Source of the DNA: Bacteroidaceae bacterium
GTDB lineage: Bacteria > Bacteroidota > Bacteroidia > Bacteroidales > Bacteroidaceae
Direction of reading: 5' to 3'
DNA length: 34,053 nucleotides
Assembly: GCA_017619585.1 (NCBI GenBank)
Contig: JAFZSA010000001.1
Span: forward strand, 1 to 34,053
Shown: positions 31,456-34,053 of the stretch, in pieces
Layout: each line of letters begins with the position of its first letter
Position numbering within the stretch: the first letter of the stretch is position 1
Program-made: the position numbers and the translations under genes
The notes under the pieces: generated by a model
What the model was told of the DNA's origin: nothing
What the model saw: only the letters and a program-made list of their open reading frames with translations
Database searches by the model: none

Positions 31456-31784
31456 GCTCTGCGCTCAACTTGCATGATACTTGTCAGTTGTCTTAAGACG
31501 ATGTCCTTCTTGTCAGTGGTTAAATGAGGAAGAAGGCCAGCGCGCAGCCCAATCTGAATTATTCACTTTTCACTCGCTCTTTGATTTTATGTTACGCAGA
31601 ACCGTTGGAGCAGTGAGAGGAGAGCGATGCTCGCATCAGCTATCCCGAATCGTGACAACGGAAGGCGATAGCCAATTCGCAGATTTTCGCATGCAAATAA
31701 TCTGGGAAACAAGGAGTGCCTTTTTAACAGAAACATAAACCAAAGGCCTCCTAACCTCCTAAGCAAGTAATCTGCTAAGCTATT

Positions 31785-31795
31785 CCCCCCCCCCC
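31785..31795. repeat. Homopolymer tract of 11 C (11 G on the hipA strand)
   Basis: Eleven uninterrupted C lie 19 nt past the hipA stop (31815-31817). On the hipA strand this is a poly-G tract in the mRNA 3' region. Tracts of this length slip readily, but no reading frame crosses it here, so any effect would be on transcript ends or on the neighbouring repeat. Confidence 0.85.
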
Positions 31796-31814
31796 TAACT
31801 TAGAGGCGTTAGAA

Positions 31815-33302
31815 TCATAGCATAAACTTTGACACCAGTTCCTTGAGAAACTCATCTGAAAGGTTGGTGATGCCTGTTCGTGTTATCTCATTGTGCTCTG
31901 CAGTGTTCTTTCTGATGATGAACTTGCGTTCAACTCCGTCAATAGTGGCTAACAGGTGGTAATTGCCCTTGTATTGCTGCTCAATTCGGATGTTCTGGAT
32001 GGAGTGGTTGCCATCCTCGTAACTCTTGGCTGGGATTGGTGTAATCAGTTTCCATGCTTCAAGATTCTGTCTCAAGGCATCCTCAATAGCAGCAATCCAT
32101 CGTTCTTGTACACCATGTTTTGTTGCTAATGAACGGAAATGTAGGATGGCTTCTGCAACATCGCGTATGATGCTTTCTGCCTTGCGGATACCATTCTCCT
32201 TTGCTAGCGCCATTACGTCATCAAGTGTTATTTCTGAATACTTGCCTTTGATCATTAGGCAATGCTGGTGTTCTGGCAAGAATCCGCCCGTGTTAAATAT
32301 GTAGGTCATGTCGTAGGCGGGCGATAGACTCCAATGTCCCTGCTCATCCATTAGGAAAGAGAAGTTCTTGCTGTGATCATCAGTGTTGTTAGCCAAAATG
32401 TTAAATACCATTCTACGGAACACCTCTTCACTGTTGTGTTCGGAAAGGCGCATTTTGCGGCATACCCACAATAGCCGTTCGTAGCTGTCTGCTTCTGGGT
32501 ATAGGGCGGCCAGCGTCTGCATGTGTAATTTCTTTTCGCCGTCGCGGTCAAAGCGCTTTGTAACAAAGTGCTTTTCTCCCTCTACTTCAATTAGCCAGCA
32601 TGGCATCATTTTAATACCTGCATGGAGTGCCATCTCGTAATAGGCCATTTCTAGTTCTGCTGTTGACCGTTCTGGTATGCCAAACTTTAGGATACAGTAT
32701 TCGTAGCCTTTCAGACCACTAATTTGTCCGCTGCGGATGTCTCCTGTCTCACGGTTGATGGCAATGATAGCTTTGGGCTGACGTCCTCCTGCAGAGGTTC
32801 CTACAGTGAGTAAAGCCTGCATGGTAAGTGATTCTTCTGGAAGGATATGCGAAAGCTCTCTTTGCTTGTATATTTCGCTGGCCATGTTAATCAGAGCCTT
32901 TAGGTTGAGGCTCTCCTTCGAATGGAAATTGTTGGTCTCTGGTATGAATTCCAACGCCCCCATTGCCCGTTTCCCTATGAAGGCCAACTTGTCCAGCGGG
33001 GTAATTTCTCCTAACTTTAGTCCTTGTTGTTGCCTCCATTGCTCAAAGAGTTCATTTCCCCATGCGTCAGGTAGGGAGTCTGCCAGAAATGGTGGTAGTT
33101 TCTGATAGATTCTTTCGGATGCTCCATATATCGGGCGTAGATTCTGTGGCAGTTTAATTGAAGCGTTCAGAGGAGATATGTCAATCCCGGTTTCTACCCA
33201 TTTGCTGTTGTATTCAAAATAGGGCAAAGCTCTTTTAGGGTCGATACTGAGTCTTCCCACCTCTTGCCCCCACAACATCACCTTTAGTATTCTTGTTGTC
33301 AT
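31815..33302 (-). CDS. hipA: HipA-type serine/threonine kinase toxin
   Basis: The 495-residue protein has the HipA N-domain and kinase core. The flexible phosphorylation-loop motif is GTSAGGRQPKA (168-178), with Ser170 at the place of the E. coli autophosphorylated Ser150. A probable catalytic Lys206 lies in YCILKFG, followed by HFVTKRFDRDG (245-255). The catalytic loop NNTDDHSKNFSFL carries Asp309, and the metal-binding AYDM carries Asp331. All key residues are present, so the kinase is probably active; in E. coli the target is GltX. About 75 residues beyond the usual end (from AKSYEDGNHS) form an extra beta-rich domain. The start is one base after the hipB stop (33304-33306), so the two are coupled. 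Confidence 0.93.
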   Translation of the reverse strand: MTTRILKVMLWGQEVGRLSIDPKRALPYFEYNSKWVETGIDISPLNASIKLPQNLRPIYGASERIYQKLPPFLADSLPDAWGNELFEQWRQQQGLKLGEITPLDKLAFIGKRAMGALEFIPETNNFHSKESLNLKALINMASEIYKQRELSHILPEESLTMQALLTVGTSAGGRQPKAIIAINRETGDIRSGQISGLKGYEYCILKFGIPERSTAELEMAYYEMALHAGIKMMPCWLIEVEGEKHFVTKRFDRDGEKKLHMQTLAALYPEADSYERLLWVCRKMRLSEHNSEEVFRRMVFNILANNTDDHSKNFSFLMDEQGHWSLSPAYDMTYIFNTGGFLPEHQHCLMIKGKYSEITLDDVMALAKENGIRKAESIIRDVAEAILHFRSLATKHGVQERWIAAIEDALRQNLEAWKLITPIPAKSYEDGNHSIQNIRIEQQYKGNYHLLATIDGVERKFIIRKNTAEHNEITRTGITNLSDEFLKELVSKFML

Positions 33303-33303
33303 A

Positions 33304-33633
33304 TTATCTCATCTCTTTAATTACTTTACTCTTGTGTCTGATGCGCTGTGCCTTTTTTCCGTCATCGTCTATAAGATAGGCTGAATCTGGTAATTCTGGC
33401 ATTAGGCCATCAAGGCCGTTGATACAGCCAATAGCCTTCATTAGAAGCAGAAAGGTGCTGATAGAAAGGTTAGGCACTTTTCCGTTCTCAAACTTGTGGA
33501 CTGTATTCACTGTCAGGCCTGCCTGTTCTGCCACATCTTTTTGCGTCATTTTCGATCGCATGCGGTAGTCCTTGAATCGTGCCCCTATCAGTTGCACCAG
33601 TTCTGGGATAGAATATTCGTAATAGTCAGTCAT
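33304..33633 (-). CDS. hipB: HipB-type XRE-family antitoxin/repressor
   Basis: The 109-residue protein has a helix-turn-helix domain at about 15-75: IGARFKDYRMRSKMTQKDVA, EQAGLTVNTVHKFENGKVPN, LSISTFLLLMKAIGC. The C-terminal tail is basic (KKAQRIRHKSKVIKEMR). It would bind the operator upstream, repress hipBA and hold HipA inactive. It is followed at once by hipA. The ATG at 33633 follows a strong promoter and a TTATC/GATAA palindrome in the leader. Confidence 0.9.
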   Translation of the reverse strand: MTDYYEYSIPELVQLIGARFKDYRMRSKMTQKDVAEQAGLTVNTVHKFENGKVPNLSISTFLLLMKAIGCINGLDGLMPELPDSAYLIDDDGKKAQRIRHKSKVIKEMR

Positions 33634-33651
33634 TTTTAGGTCATATTTAAA

Positions 33652-33667
33652 TTATCTAATCGGATAA
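33652..33667. promoter_or_regulatory. Candidate HipB operator
   Basis: TTATC (33652-33656), six bases, then GATAA (33663-33667) form an inverted repeat; the minus strand reads TTATCCGATTAGATAA. E. coli HipB operators have TATCC-N8-GGATA, so this is similar in kind. It lies about 45-60 nt downstream of the expected transcription start and 18 nt before hipB, where a bound repressor could block elongation or initiation. Confidence 0.55.
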
Positions 33668-33718
33668 CTAAAGCTGTGTTTATGTGCTTAAATCATCCAA
33701 TTGTGTTATTTATCTCTG

Positions 33719-33750
33719 CAAATATATGAACACTTTTATTATCCTCCAAA
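33719..33750 (-). promoter_or_regulatory. Consensus Bacteroidetes promoter of hipBA
   Basis: On the minus strand TTTG (complement of 33747-33750) is followed after exactly 20 nt by TATATTTG (complement of 33719-33726). This is the same perfect arrangement as at 31186-31217. The 5' leader would be about 80 nt and contains the palindrome at 33652-33667. Confidence 0.8.
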
Positions 33751-34053
33751 TGTTTGGGGATTTTTCTTGAATTTTTCGGGTCACTCGTAAAATCCTGTGT
33801 TTGACTTTAAAACAAAAACCATAAAAACCCCTCTTCCGATGTCTTTGCTCTTTGAGCATCAGTGCTGACGTCATGGCTCTGTGTCTGTGAGCAAGCTCCC
33901 ACAACAGCCCTGACATCACCACACGTTGTTTCGCAACTTAAGACATCTTCAGAGGAAAAACACCGTTCCGCTTCGCTCCACTGAAAAAAACGCAGTCGTA
34001 ATAGAGTGCAAGACTATCTCTGCCTTTTAGCCTATCCAACATTTTGCTTAAAA
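33751..34053. other. Gene-free right end of the window
   Basis: No credible gene is seen on either strand. Small palindromes occur (GCTCTTTGAGC, TCAGTGCTGA, TGACGTCA around 33847-33873), and a TTCCGCTTCGCTCC stretch near 33966. A minus-strand frame at 33710-33922 overlaps the hipBA promoter and has no recognisable content. A feature may begin just past the edge. Confidence 0.5.

Larger units (their letters stand above)
31147..31814. other. 668-nt gene-poor region between the C25 operon and hipA
   Basis: From right to left of the C25 operon it holds that operon's promoter (31186-31217), an AT-rich stretch, a run of hairpins (31341-31455), a region with a perfect GTCTTAAGAC palindrome (31491-31500) and a two-unit TTCACTT-type heptamer near 31562, a CCTCCTAA repeat pair near 31747-31762, and an 11-base C tract (31785-31795). 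I see no credible gene; a plus-strand frame at 31481-31738 is rejected. The region may be a decayed or repeat-derived element. Confidence 0.6.

Noticed and set aside
31481..31738. Plus-strand open frame of 85 codons in the gap between the C25 operon and hipA
   Set aside because: No signal, domain or familiar motif; composition is uneven (Arg/Cys/Ser-rich start, heptamer-like FTFHS), it lies amid repeats and hairpins, and no promoter is visible. Probably repeat-derived.
33710..33922. Minus-strand frame near the right edge
   Set aside because: It would end inside the consensus hipBA promoter, and its sequence resembles no family.
1..34053. CRISPR array, tRNA or rRNA genes, intact insertion sequence
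   Set aside because: No regularly spaced identical repeats with unique spacers, no tRNA-like cloverleaf with T-arm consensus, and no transposase frame were seen. The heptamer arrays have no spacers.

Overview
The window looks like chromosomal DNA from a Bacteroidales bacterium, most likely a Prevotellaceae member. The support is: Bacteroidetes-type promoters (TTTG, about 20 bp, then TAnnTTTG) upstream of many genes; a TonB-receptor-like outer-membrane barrel with a carboxypeptidase-regulatory N-domain; several proteins with type IX secretion (T9SS)-like C-termini; a gingipain-family C25 protease; and the rsmD/DUF3822 pair. The genus call is inference. No rRNA, tRNA, CRISPR array or intact insertion sequence was seen.

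Layout, left to right. (1) 1-2.9 kb, minus strand: an AraC-type regulator with a membrane N-domain, then a lipoprotein adaptor and the start of an HAE1/AcrB-like RND pump that runs off the left edge. A perfect tandem 21-bp repeat lies between regulator and adaptor, where an AraC-type operator would be expected. (2) 2.9-5.5 kb: a DUF5009/HGSNAT-like membrane acyltransferase and a U32-family protein (TrhP-like tRNA hydroxylation). (3) 5.6-7.8 kb: a four-gene ECF sigma operon (sigma factor, single-pass membrane protein/putative anti-sigma, DUF6108-like exported protein, outer-membrane barrel). (4) 8.0-17.8 kb: one 9.8-kb gene for a 3,252-residue exported multidomain protein (FN3-like, three LamG-like, carboxypeptidase-regulatory-like, BACON-like regions, T9SS-like tail). 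(5) 18.2-24.6 kb: aroB; divergently a large outer-membrane barrel with a glycine-rich tail; then rsmD, DUF3822 and an unrecognised membrane-anchored protein. (6) 24.7-26.2 kb: a RecD-like superfamily 1 helicase. (7) 26.3-31.1 kb: an AT-rich three-gene cluster: a T9SS cargo with an S74-chaperone-like segment, a C25 peptidase, and a small exported partner. (8) 31.8-33.6 kb: hipBA, with a clear promoter and a candidate operator.

The most unusual signal cuts across these blocks. Two kinds of short repeat recur: tandem heptamer arrays (period exactly 7 nt, unit sequence differing from site to site) and G/C-rich palindromes. They occur between genes and also in frame inside genes: the AraC regulator (two), the DUF5009 protein (two), the RecD-like helicase (one composite heptamer-plus-palindrome insert) and the giant protein (one). 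A heptamer array also supplies the last codons and the stop of the U32 gene, and another abuts the adaptor's stop codon. Two intergenic regions (about 18.1-18.25 and 31.34-31.46 kb) are dense in perfect hairpins, one of them an ideal three-way junction over the aroB stop codon. I propose that this repeat system, which appears to write peptide linkers into proteins, and the C25/S74-like/T9SS cluster are the parts most worth following up.
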